From Bugula neritina (taxonomy: Eukaryota; Bryozoa; Gymnolaemata; Cheilostomatida; Bugulidae), in the NCBI GenBank assembly GCA_964035545.1, contig OZ037767.1, positions 15,433,498 through 15,497,497 of the forward strand: DNA of 64,000 nucleotides, read 5' to 3'. This document shows, in pieces, positions 48,152 through 60,610 of this stretch. The notes below the pieces were generated by a model. That model was not told where the DNA came from and did not search any database. It saw only the letters and a program-made list of their open reading frames with translations. Every line of letters begins with the position of its first letter. Position 1 is the stretch's first letter. The translations under genes and the position numbers were made by a program.

Positions 48152-51131
48152 ATGCATCAATATCTGATGTGTATAGCACTGGTTCCTATAGTTTATGGTT
48201 CAGTGTACATGGGTTGTTACAAGGACACCTCAACTAGAGCTCTACCATTGAGGTATGATTCCAATGACATGACAGTCGACCTTTGTATTGGCTACTGCAT
48301 TTACAGAGGTAAGTATTCCATTCACTTACTTAGTTGATTTTTTACAATACAGTGAAATTGCAACCTATAAAGCAGGGCTGATAAATTAGCCATCATTTTA
48401 GGAGTACGTCACAATGTCATGAAACTTCAAAGGAACTGCAATTATCCTGGAATAAGATTGCTACATACTTATACTTAAAATAATTGTGCTTGCTTTAAAG
48501 TTTAGACATTTTATCTGTGAGCTACATGCAGTTGGTATCTAGCATAGTGACCCGCAGTGGTATAGGGGTCAGAGCGTTTGCCTACAAGTAAGCACAAGGT
48601 AATGAGTTTGAGCCCCATTATAAGCCAGTAGTGATGTTAGGAAGAGCATCCAGTCATAATTGCTCCTGTGCCTCATATGAATAAGTCTTAAGCCAGCTTT
48701 AACAAAAACCCCTTCTATCAGAGATCTTCTCATAGGTATGGTGACTATAAACTTGTGTGAGTTGGTATATATTAGCATGTGTGCACATAATAATATATCC
48801 AAAAAAACTTGCATGTCGCAATATATATTGAATATCTATATAACTTTGAAATCTATAGCTAACTAGTTGTTTGATTGGCTATAAATATCATATTACAGTA
48901 AATTATTTAAAGTGAATTGATTATATCAAATTAATATGTTAGCAAGCATAAAGTCAACTAATATTAATAATCGCCTTAGTTGTAAACTGATTCAACAAAT
49001 GTAAATAAATCAATAGAGAAAGTTTATGCATACAAGCAATTAGCTGCTTGTTATATTTGTTCAGTAAGTGTAAATATTATACATGTTCAGAAACTGCTTG
49101 CTTAAATTTAGCTAATTAATAGCAAGTATAAACATTTTGTTATTTATATAAATGCTATGATATTAAGTTTGTCAGAGGAAAATTCAATTATACAATTATT
49201 ATTTGACTAGTCCTAGAAAAGTTTATGAATATTAAGATTATTTGAAGGATACTCAAATGATAGTTTATTAATCAAAGTTTTATTCACATTAACTAGAAAG
49301 CCCAGCTCTCTATCACTATATAGCCATGATATATTTGCTAAAATCTTGGGAAAAAGTAACTATGTTATAATGGCAAAATTGCTACTTATATATTTTCTAG
49401 TACATATATATGCTCATTGAACCATAATTTTTAATCAAATAAAATGTTGAAATGAATATTATTCAACCCTGCTGGTATTTCAAGGTCACCCCTACGCTGG
49501 TTTGCAGACGGATGACACTTGTTTCTGTGGAAGTGAGTACGACAAGTATGGAATCGGGGAAGAAACGAGCTGCAGAGACCCTTGTAAAGGAAATACTAGT
49601 CAGATATGTGGTGGAGGCTGGAGAAACAGTGTCTATAAAATAACTGGAAAAGGTGCGTAAAAAATGAACTCAAAATTAAAATTGAACAATTAAATTTCAA
49701 TGCAAATAAGGAAAATAAAAATATTTTTGATGCTTATTTACTATTATTTTAAAGCCTAAAAATTTGTATATTTGCACCTAAATTTTAATAAGATTTTAAT
49801 CGTAAAATATGCTTAGATTTAAAGTCACTTCAACAATGTATCAAACAGCTAAATTTTGTTCAAATTATATATACTGTATAGAAAAGAATGAATCTAGCCA
49901 AAGTGTACCAAGACCCATTCGCTATGTCGGCAAAATTGAAGTTGGAGAACTAACTGATGACATCATATCCTTTATTGAACATCCAACTGATTCTACTAAA
50001 ATAATGGCAGCTACATCAAAACAACTTGTAGAGATCAATCATCATGGAGACTGTACAGTAGTAGCTGGTGTGCAGCTGCAAGGTTGTTTGCATACGCAAA
50101 ACTCACTTTCATTTGCTTCCATCAGCCATATTGTTTATGCTCACTTCACTGATCTGAATATACATCACTTCCTGTTTAACAAGTCTGTCATCTTGGTAGC
50201 TGATGAAGGTGACCATTGCATTAAATTCTTTGAATTTCAACAGAAACCTTTGTTCTCTAATTTTCAAACCTACACAATTGGCAATTGTGGACTTCCACAA
50301 GTATCCCCTTTGTTAGCTGATAAAGTTCGACACTTTAGTGAACCTCAGGCAATCATGCTGAACACCCCAAAACATCTTTCTCTGTACCATGACTCTGAGA
50401 CTATTAGACTGGTTGTTAACTGTGTACTGACTGAAGTATACTCTGTTATTGTTAGTATCTATCCAACTCACACTGTAGCATATGAGTACAGTGGACACCC
50501 TGGGTACGTTATTACCAACATGTTAAATCATTTTGATTTTCCAATGATGAAATCACAGGGATTTAGCAGTGTGGAAAACAAAAGTGATTTAGCAAAGGTT
50601 GATTTGCATATTGAGGATAATCTTGGCAAAATAATCGGGGTTTATTTTTATTTTTGTGAGTCAACTATTAGTTCAGAAGTTCCCAGACTGTTAGTTGATT
50701 TGCCAACAATATTAATGAGTGGTAAAATTCAGTATTTGATTTACAATCATACTAGTCAGGAGCTGTTCATACGGAATTTACAAATTTTACATCTTCCTCT
50801 GGAAGCAGAGTCTAAACTGAGTCAGTATAATGTAGTACGTGATTCTCTCATACTCTACAGTCAAAGCCTGAAAACATTTTATTTCACAAAGAAATATTCT
50901 CAATATCAGAGAGTTAGTGAGAGTCAGTGTAGTCAGTCTATTATACAAAAGTTACAGGTGAATGGAGCTGAATCTTGTGCTTATGTCTGCTTTAAATATG
51001 GCGACCTTTGTGTTTACTTTTCATTTAATAGTGTAGACAACTTCTGTTATATTCATAATGAGGTCAGCAATACTAGTATCATTACTACTCCAGGTTTCTA
51101 CTGTTACACATCTTTAAATTATATATTTTAA
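48152..51131 (+). CDS. WSC-family secreted protein, copy F (intact)
   Basis: Exons at 48152-48308, 49485-49652 and 49882-51131, total 1575 nt and 524 residues. Exons 1 and 2 encode the same signal peptide and WSC domain as copy D. Exon 3 matches D with a single change up to about 50500, then diverges strongly for about 330 bp, including one extra codon (YVITNMLNHFDFP against YVTDMLNYFDFP; later VYFYFCESTISSEVP against VYSYTCESNISSEVP). It is then identical again to the stop. The changes keep the frame open and retain most Cys and hydrophobic positions. The 3' flank beyond 51131 resembles that of copy A more than that of D. It is a secreted WSC/propeller/PAN protein like D. Confidence 0.85.
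48551..48807 (+). mobile_element. tRNA-derived SINE in intron 1 of copy F
   Basis: Same element and position as in copies A and D, with a tRNA-like head and a GCATCCAGTCATAA block. It was inherited through duplication. Confidence 0.6.
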
Positions 51132-52565
51132 ATGTTTAAACAATTTAATTTGATTCTTTTAACATTGATACTATAATATCCCAATTTTAATTTAGTAAGT
51201 TATCACACAAATAATAACTTATTGAATGAGTTTTCTGACAAAGAACATAATTTCTTTCTGATGCTGGTAACATTTACAATTATATTTATGTTTACAGTAT
51301 AATATCTATGTTTCGTACAATATTTTAGTTATGTTGACATTTATGCTATAGCTGTTGTGAATTTAATAAACATTAATGTCGATTCTAAAATGTATTTTAT
51401 CTCAATATATAACTAGATATACCATTTCAATCAAAAAAGGAGAACAATAATCAATTAAGGTAATTGGAAGGGCACAACAGAAACCTATATTATATGAAAT
51501 GGGCAGAAGTGGACATCTCTAGATATTCATAGTATCCCAGTGATAATTTCACTTATTGACTGCAAATGCATATTATTTGTCTGATTAGCCAATTAAAAAT
51601 CAGTGACTATGTTTTCAACAGCCATGCTTGTGTTTTACTAAATCAGCCAATCAAATAATTGCTAAGGTAGCATTCAATTCTCTTAACTAACTTATTACAT
51701 TATTTCGTCAGTTTAAAACTTCAAAGAAGCATCCAATATGTTATAAAGGATAATGAGTGCTTCTAGTAACATGTGACAGCATGAACTCTGATTGGTATCG
51801 CTGACTGCGTTATTACTAAGTGAAAAAACATTGAGGTAACAAAACAGTAAAAACTTTTTCAATCTGCTTTATTTAACATATTATATACTTATTATATATT
51901 TAGATGCTGAGTAGTGAATTTATCACTGGAACTCATGCATGCAAGATAACAGAAATATGTATGAGGCAAAATTTAAAAATATGATGAAGTAATTTAGCGA
52001 AGCAGTAACAAAATTAGTATAATATAATAATTGATATATATAGTAAGAAATATTGTTATTGTGGGCTATAATAAACTATTTTAGAATTAAACTAATGCAT
52101 GTTATATATTCATAAATCAATCAAGCTTTACATTATAACATATAACAGCCTAATTGTTACACATAATATTTCTATTCATTATATAATTCAAGGTGCTTTC
52201 TTCGGTAATTTCATGGCAAAAACGAACACTATATAATAATGCTATATGCTGTATCAACTGTTATAAAATGATAATAAAAACTGATAATATATAATATAAA
52301 GTAATATAAATGCATAATCAAACAACTCAGGTAAAAACTAAACAATAATAAAGTCTAAAAAGTTTATCAAAATACAGCACAAAGCTATTACAAAGTATAT
52401 TTCCTTGCTATATATCATGATAGTACATGGCTGCATGAATAGAATCTATTACCAGTTATATAACTTACTTGATCATAACGTCTTAAAGCTAATAGTATAT
52501 GCAGCTTATAACCAGTTAGAATGTCAACGTAAGTGAGGTAAAGACATTTACTGTTGAAGAGCTAT
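51132..52565. other. Spacer between copy F and X'
   Basis: Homologous to 2352-3841 next to copy A. No gene is supported. Confidence 0.5.
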
Positions 52566-55500
52566 TCACTTGTTTTTCTTCATCCCAAAAATGGTAAGCT
52601 TTCCATCATTTGCTGCTTCTACCACTTTTGACCAATCAGTAGCTTCCTCACATAGTTTACCAAGTGCAGACAAGCCTCCTTTCTTTGCACTGTCCATCCA
52701 TTGTCCAATTATCTGAAATTTATATTATGAGGGAAATTTCAATGAAAATGCATTATATATAATACCAATGTTTATATATTATTATAAAACAAATATAAGA
52801 GTGTATAATACTATCCCATATTTTGAGGCTTCAATAAAACATATGATGTTTAGGCAACTGGTACTCAAAGCTTTTTATGCTACAGTCATCAAAAAATTGG
52901 CAAAATAAAAACAATTTTTTTCTGCGTTTTCCTATATTTTGTACTATACGTTATATAAACATGTAATACCTGATACACTTCAATTACAATACATAAGATG
53001 TTTATATGTAAATACAACTCCAGTTTGTCACATGACAAAAAAAGTATGAGCTCGTTTGAAATAAACAGTGTATAATTGTGCTATATATATAGCTCATGTT
53101 TGTAGTATCACAGTTTTATATCTTTCAATACACTAACTTATTTAAATACAAGATTCCTGTGTTATTATAACAGCACAGCTTTTCATGTTTTGTTTATATA
53201 CTACTTCAAAGAACTCAAAATGAAAGAGTGCTTAAAGAAAATGCTAGCAGGTGTGAATGCGCAATCAATGCTTAAACAAAAGTGTTGATTTTGCTTTTAT
53301 TATATAACTAATATATATTAGTTGAAATTCTACCTCATCTAGTTTATCTTTATCCAGTACACTCAGGTAGTAGATGTATCTGAATCTGTCAATAGTTTTA
53401 CGACATTTCCCTGTTGGTTTAAGAGCATCGTGTATATAGACTTGGCTCTTTTACTAGCCAACTGGTTATGTACATATTCCATCAACTGTATAGCCTGTTC
53501 TGGTGTTTGTACTGCAAGGAACACAGGATACAATATTTAAATATTAAGCTATGAGAAGATATGAGTATCAGTATTATATCTCTGCTATAGGAGATAGTAC
53601 TGAGTGTAATATAACAGTTAGTCATATATATCAAACTATAGAGTTGTCTTTTCATCTTATATATAGTAAGAGTTGTCTTGTCTCACTATATGAAGTAAGA
53701 GTTGTCTTATCTAATTATATATAGTAAGAGTTGACTTATCTTATTATATATAGTAAGAGTTGTCTTATCTTATTATATATAGTAAGAGTTGTCATACCAT
53801 ATTGGAAACTTGTTGCAGCATTAGGAGCTGACAAATCTTGGCCAGCCTGCTTGTCACTGACTCTTTCTACAAAATAAACAAAAGTCATGCATGCTATTGT
53901 AATGGGTAGCCTCAAGATATAGAAAAACTTTATAAACACATGTTAAATTAAAATGTAAATAGAATGTTACATTTTTATTCATGATTACTGTAATTTATTT
54001 CAACAAACCTGTAACCAGTGTTTCTTGGTTCTCAACAAATATTGAGAATGGGACATCCACTAATCCAAGTCTGAGACAGTCGGAGTACCTCGATTTATCT
54101 GAAAAAAAATACAAGTTGATCAAACAAATAAAACCTAAAATATCCAAATTATTTACTTTTACCTGCTAGGCAAATATTACAATAAAACAAGTATACATTA
54201 CCTTCATCTAGAATACGAGTCACACAGTCCTTTCCAATAGAATGTTTGAGATCTTCAATAGTCAAGTGATCTTCAAATGGATAGACTATATTCTCTCCTT
54301 GAACTTTTACGGTTACTTTACAGTTTTTCACTTTACCTGCATGAAAAACTCATCACATGATCACAAAGCCATCTTTAATCCTAGCGTAATTTCACATCAA
54401 CAATGTAACAAATATGTATGCTTAGAGGCACATTTGCAATTAATTTACTCTTGAATGGATCATCTGATCTGGTAGGAAGTGAAACTGCTTGGTGTACCGC
54501 TACAGTAACAGGTATATCTTGATGTGGTGCTGCAACCGCTGGATCTATCAGATAAGGAACTTCAGTTGACCGCGCCATGTTCTCCATCGTGTTTTCTGCT
54601 GAGACATGCTCATGTGGTGCTGTAACACTTGAGAAAGCTTGTTGTGGTGCCACAGTGTTTAACTGACTCAGTTGTGATGATCCCGTATCTGACGTTAAAT
54701 CATGTGAGAGAGTAGTCGACTGAGTTGGTACTTCAACTGTAAAGATAATACAAATAATATTCTAGCTATTATAACTGTTAAGGACATTGATTCACAAAAA
54801 TAATTTATTTAGTAAAAAACCTTAATATATGGCAGTCAATTATCATTTGTTTAACAACTCAATAATAATTTTATGATTTTTTGACATTTAGGACAAATAA
54901 ATTTTTATAGTAAACTGCAAGAATCAGCAAAGACTACCAGACTACAAACTTATATAACTTACATGCAGTCCTTCGATATTTATTTGAGGGTACAACTGTC
55001 ATAGCTGGTTCTGCAGGTCTTTTGTTGTGTGAAACTTTGTTTGTTTGCTTTTTCAAGTCAAAAAGTTGAATAAACGAATTGCTTTTTTGTGCGAAATCAA
55101 TAGCAGGAGAATTTGCACTACTTTTCAATTTTAAATCGGGTTTGTGTTTATTTTCTATTTCCCTGCTTCTAAAACTTCCTTCCTGCATTTGTACTTCTGG
55201 TGGAGCATTGTTAGAAAAGTTGGAGATTGAAGGTGGTGGCTGTTTGAACTGAGTGCCTGCTTCTCTGTGGATGTTGCTGTCACCATTTAAATGCGAAGGG
55301 TTTGTAGAAGGCATGTTGAAAGATGGAGGGTTGAAGAGAGACCAGTCCTTTGAATGGTTGAAAGATGGGGCATTCAATTGAAGAGGCTGAGATGGTAAGT
55401 TAGTTGTGAAATTCTCTGATCTAGAAAACCACTGTGGTTTTGATGGTGTGGGTAGACACGGCATAGAAAAAAAACCATCAGTATTGTTTGGTGGCTGAGC

Positions 55501-55703
55501 ATGCATGTGTTGTGAAGACAGTTGAAACCAAGCTGGCTGAAGATGGATCAACTGTGGCGCTGTTTGTAGATAAGATGGTTGTCTTAGGTGTGTTGGTTGC
55601 AGCCAGTGCTGTGTAGATGTTGGTTGATGTGGCAAGCCTGGTGATGACTGTGGAAACTCATCACTCTGCAAAGGATGGTGACGTGTCTGCTCTTTTCAGA
55701 AAT
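52566..55703 (-). pseudogene. X': truncated paralogue of gene X
   Basis: Exons matching gene X exons 2-8 lie at 55703-54963, 54736-54449, 54336-54202, 54098-54009, 53866-53798, 53511-53334 and 52712-52566. All have the same lengths as in X except exon 7, which is 2 bp longer. That insertion (near 53431-53440) shifts the frame before the C terminus. In exon 2 a Trp codon of X has become TGA (55696-55698). Homology ends in intron 1 at about 55975, so the ankyrin exon is absent. Splice sites are otherwise kept. A shortened product starting at MQSDEFPQS in exon 2 is possible but would still be frameshifted in exon 7. Confidence 0.87.
53650..53797. repeat. Intronic minisatellite in X', about 5 units
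   Basis: Expanded version of the ~31-bp array in gene X (4924-5011), again abutting the exon 6 donor. Confidence 0.8.
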
Positions 55704-58700
55704 CTGCGTTTAAAAAAATGGTAAACATGTATAATAATAAATATGTGAACGGACCATGCATATTGGGCTTTCAAATTTATAGATTATTGTTATAGGCACT
55801 TAAATAGTATGAGTACAAAAATTAATTACAGTAAAATGTTACATACGAATAATTGTTTCAGTTTGTGAGATAAATAATTGTTATATAATTTATTTTTTAA
55901 AATTTGTCAAATTAGCAGTTTCTTTGTAGTGGTGATGGGGGGGGGGGGGCACAACGGTCATAGGGTACAAAAAGCCCAGTATATATTTTCCTAGAATGTT
56001 GTTTAGAGACATAAAAAAACTGCCTATGCACAACATACTTTGCATCTGTTTAGTATCTCGTAATTAGACATAAAAAAATCAAAGCCAATTATAAAGCAAA
56101 AGACCATAATACTGTACTATCATTGGATAGTTCTTCATCAATAAACAGGTAGTCGCCAGTGGTGGATATGAACCCCTCCTAGATGTTTCTCGTACTTCTT
56201 CCTCAAAAAACATTTTCATTAAGCCAAAAAGAAATAACAATACACCTTTTTAGTTGACACTTTTTAATTTCTGACTGATATTTCACCTTATTTCCAATTA
56301 TAATTAACTTTTAACCGGCACTTTTCTTTGTAGTAATTCCTACCCTTTAGACTGTGTACTTTGAAATGAGTCTGTTTTACTCATTACATAAAGTATAGTT
56401 GCACTGGCTACAGGTTGACACAAAAGCAAGCCTATCTTGATAAAATCATGCGCAAATGTAGAAACTATCGAGGAGTTTGTTCCTCATAATTAGAAATTGA
56501 CAAATTATTTTTAATCCGTTTGAAAGCATCTGGTTAGGGAAGCATATGCCGTGTTCAATTTGTTATTCTAGCATTAAAAATAACAGAATGCAATAATTAT
56601 AAGTTTATGAAAGTAATTTGTTTTCTTTCTAATTACAAATATAATATTTTAGTATATATTGTAAATTTATAAGGCTTGCATTAGGAATAACGCAGCTAAA
56701 ACATCATTTTCCTTAAAGTCTTAAATATATATAAGTATAAAATAATACACTATGCCAATAAACTTATTAAAGTACCAAGCAAGCTTAGCTAGTTTAAGAA
56801 AAATTACACTAGGTAAATTACCATTATTTATAGAATGCTGGCTGATATTAGCTTTTGATGTAATTGAAGTAAATTATTATTTACCTTTCTAGCTAAGGAT
56901 TTCTTGCAGTAAGTTTTGCTTTTATGCAGGGAGAAATGTCGTAACAAACGAGTTAAATTTTTATAGCACATAAAAATGTAATCTATAAGTCGAAGATATT
57001 TAAACTTAGCCATTAACTCATTTTAATTATAAATGTCTTGCAATGTAGCCTAAATCTAATACAATACAAAATATATACCAGTATATATAATATATTTTTA
57101 CCATGCTGTTAATTACAGTATTTGTAAAACAAATTTTATGCTCATTAATTAAATGCAACAAATATTCATAAAATACTAATAATGTTGAATAAATAAATTC
57201 AATAATTATTTTTCTATTTGAATAGCTGCATAATTTCTTGCAAGGTTGTATAAAGGAGTTGTAGCCCACAACTTATTATGTGTTCAATTGCCACATATGT
57301 CTTAGGAAGAAGAAAACTCCACAAAAATTCTTAGTTTGAAAATTTTAGTATAATTAGAATCACTTAATATATGTCTTTGAAATGCATTTTGCCACTCTGC
57401 AAAGTTGCAGGAACAAATATTGCATGAAGTAATAAATGATTTATGAAGTAATTAACAAACCAATGTAAAAACTGTTGTTGTATATAGAACACAACATATT
57501 GATTTTCTTCAATCTCCACATCAATCTATATATTCAATTATATCTAACCAATGCTAACAAACTGCAAGTAATATTAGCTAATTAGCAACTATAGCATTTT
57601 TTTCATTATCTTTATTGCTTGCATATGTCTAAGTATTATTAAAATAAGGTTTTTATTTGCAACTTTGCACCACAAATTGCATAAAATCTAAAAACTTGAG
57701 TTGTGACATAGGGCTACCTATACACAAATAGACCTTCATAAAACTCTCAATGATTTTATTCAACTCATGTATGCAAAAGTTTTGCTTTAAAACAATTCTT
57801 TTAAATCACCCTAGAGCAGGAAATTATTACAAAAACAGCTTCTCATATATAATCTTTCGCCAGATTAATTTTTTTTCCTGTATTTAAACTAACTCAGCAA
57901 GTGGAGATTGTGATATCACTCAGGTAATCACATATATATTATTCATAGCTGTAATACTTTAGCAATGAATAGATCATGTTTAATTTCCACTCTACCTAGC
58001 AGTTTTTCAGAATTATAGAGCTATGTATATCGTGAAACTGGAATAGCCTAATAGTTTTACAATATGTGTTTATAGCTAGACAAATTAATTTAAAAAGCTT
58101 ACAATAATTAGATGATATTTGCATTCTTTTGAAGGTTATGGTGAAGCTACTGCAAAACTGGCCATTAGTTTAGCATAATATGCAATGCCACGCAAAAGCA
58201 TGCCAAAAAAGCAATGTTTATTTACCTTACCAGTGCAATTTTATCACCTTAAACACAAAAGCAAGTATAAGATACACATCCATATTAGATTAACTGTCAA
58301 GTTAAAAAAAGACAACATATATTCATGAGCTGGTTCTGTTTGCACAAGTACAATTTAGACCAGCTTATTATTTAGATTGCCACAAAAATATGACATAAAA
58401 TATGTCTTTAATCATTATTTTGATATTCACTGGTTGAAGATATTTTTTATATCCAAATATGTAAATATTGTACATAAATCTTAAAAATTAACTAGATGAA
58501 TAAGGAAAACTGCTAATTTTATGAAACTGTTATGTTAATAAAGACAATGGCTATCAACAAGTCCCACCAGACCACAAACTAATTGTAAATACTAAAGCAA
58601 TTACATAGTGCTATGTGTTGATCTAGCCTAGTCAATACACCACAAAGATGTATTATGACATACCACATTTTATGTACTGGGTTACCACTTATTCTAATGG

Positions 58701-60610
58701 GTATTTGTTTAAACTGTTATATACAGCTTTTTGCACTACCAATATACAAGCCAGTTGTTATTCTGTCACTTTTTATCTACAACTCTTTTTAATGCCAGTT
58801 ACTTGTTAGCTTTAGTACAAACAGCTAAACATTCTACTCTACAGCCAATCTTACTGTTAACTCTTGTTTAACAATATTACAAGAATCTAAAAATTTGAGT
58901 GTGTTTTAATTATAATATTCTATCATGATAACTTTTAAATGAAACAATAATATGATAAATGCATTATAACTTTCTGAAAAGTTTGTTTGCAAAGTATATG
59001 TTTTTGGAAAATAGTTTTACAACATTTGCTAGGAGCATTATATTTATTCCTATCTAAAATAATTTTGTTTGAACTGATATGTTTGTAATCATGTAATCAG
59101 AAGTAAAGCATCAGTAAAATGAGTATAAGTAGAAGCTTGACAGCTACATTAGGCATTGCTACATAGTACATAAATATATGGCCGTATTAACTACTTAGCT
59201 GCATTCACAGATAAATGCATGGCTTGCAATTACAATACCATGAATACATTATTTATTTAGCTGGGTAACTATACAATTATGCCAAAGTGAAAAGCCTTTG
59301 GTTATTAATGCCTGAAATGTCTAACAATCTACTTGGGAGACCACCTTGTTGTTACAGAATGAATGAGTTATTTGTTTGGCATTTGGATGATGGTACAAAG
59401 AAAGGCTATTTGGTTTGTTACTTGAGACTAGTAGCAAACTGCTACAGTCATAGCATCTTAGAAGATTTTGCATCACTTGCTAGAATTGTACATTATTTTA
59501 ATGTAGCTATTGAAATTAATATCGCACTGAAAACACAGTATTGCAAAATCTTAAGCTGTACATAATTATATTATGCATCAAAAAGTACTTCTGCTATTCG
59601 ACTATCCCAGGTTTATTTTAAACTAGCACTGCCAAAGTGCCTTGACTCTATTACAGTGTTTACTAGCTAATTTTGTTCTTCTCAATAGTGAAATAGATCT
59701 ATTGCAAGAAATTAATGACTAGATATAACAATAATGATTTTTAGGCAAGACTGCCTGCATTACATATGTGGCAACCCCTAAATCACTTTCGCATCTATAT
59801 TGCTTATCTGCTAGCTTGAAATACCCCTCTCCTTGGACTAATCTCAGGCTTTTCATTGTTGTTTAAACAGTTTTTAAACTCCTATTTCAATAAATCATTA
59901 CCAACACTGCCTGCATGTATTAATATTCATTAGTGCCATCAATGCACTGTGGAGACAGCACCTGATGTTCTGTATATTACATTATAGTACAGAGATATTA
60001 AATCCAAAACATCTAAAATAATTGATGCTTCTACCAGATTTTTAGCACACCTATAATATGTATTCCTGTAGTAAATATTAATAAGATGTTTTAACTGATA
60101 GTTTTTATGCCATTATAATAGTTTGATACTATAACTACAACTTGAAACTCTTTAACCAGCACATTGGTTAGTAATATTGCTTCTTGATATTTAATTGCTG
60201 GTTCATAAACTATCAATAATAGGGATGCATATCAAAACTTGACTGCATTCATAATATTATTTTAATGCTAGGTAATGACTAAGCATGTCTGGCTGATATG
60301 AGGTGACTATTTCGTACACTGTTTAACAACATCAGTTTTTTGGGTTTATTTAAAGCATCTGCAAATCTGTATTATACATAATTACTGTTAGGGCCAATTA
60401 ATTAAATTGTTAACCCTAAAATGCTTTTTACATTGTAATACTAAGTAGTAAAAGACATGTATATATATATATATAAACTGATTGTAATTTATACATAACA
60501 TTGTACATTTAAAAAAAATCACAAAATACATAACTTATTAACTAAATTTCAAGGCGTTTGTAGGTAGTGGGTTAATGTCAATAAAGTAGAATCCGGGAAG
60601 TTGAGTAGCT
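55704..60610. other. Long stretch with no supported gene
   Basis: Up to about 55975 this is X' intron sequence; it includes a run of about 14 G at about 55937-55950, longer than the interrupted run in X. Beyond that it is unique AT-rich DNA. Open stretches at 57027, 56828 and 59287 have no domain, repeat or splice support. I see no RNA gene or array. Confidence 0.5.

Noticed and set aside
59287-59565. 92-codon open stretch (MPEMSNNLLGRPPCCYRM...)
   Set aside because: No domain, no splice support and no second copy; length is within chance for this composition.
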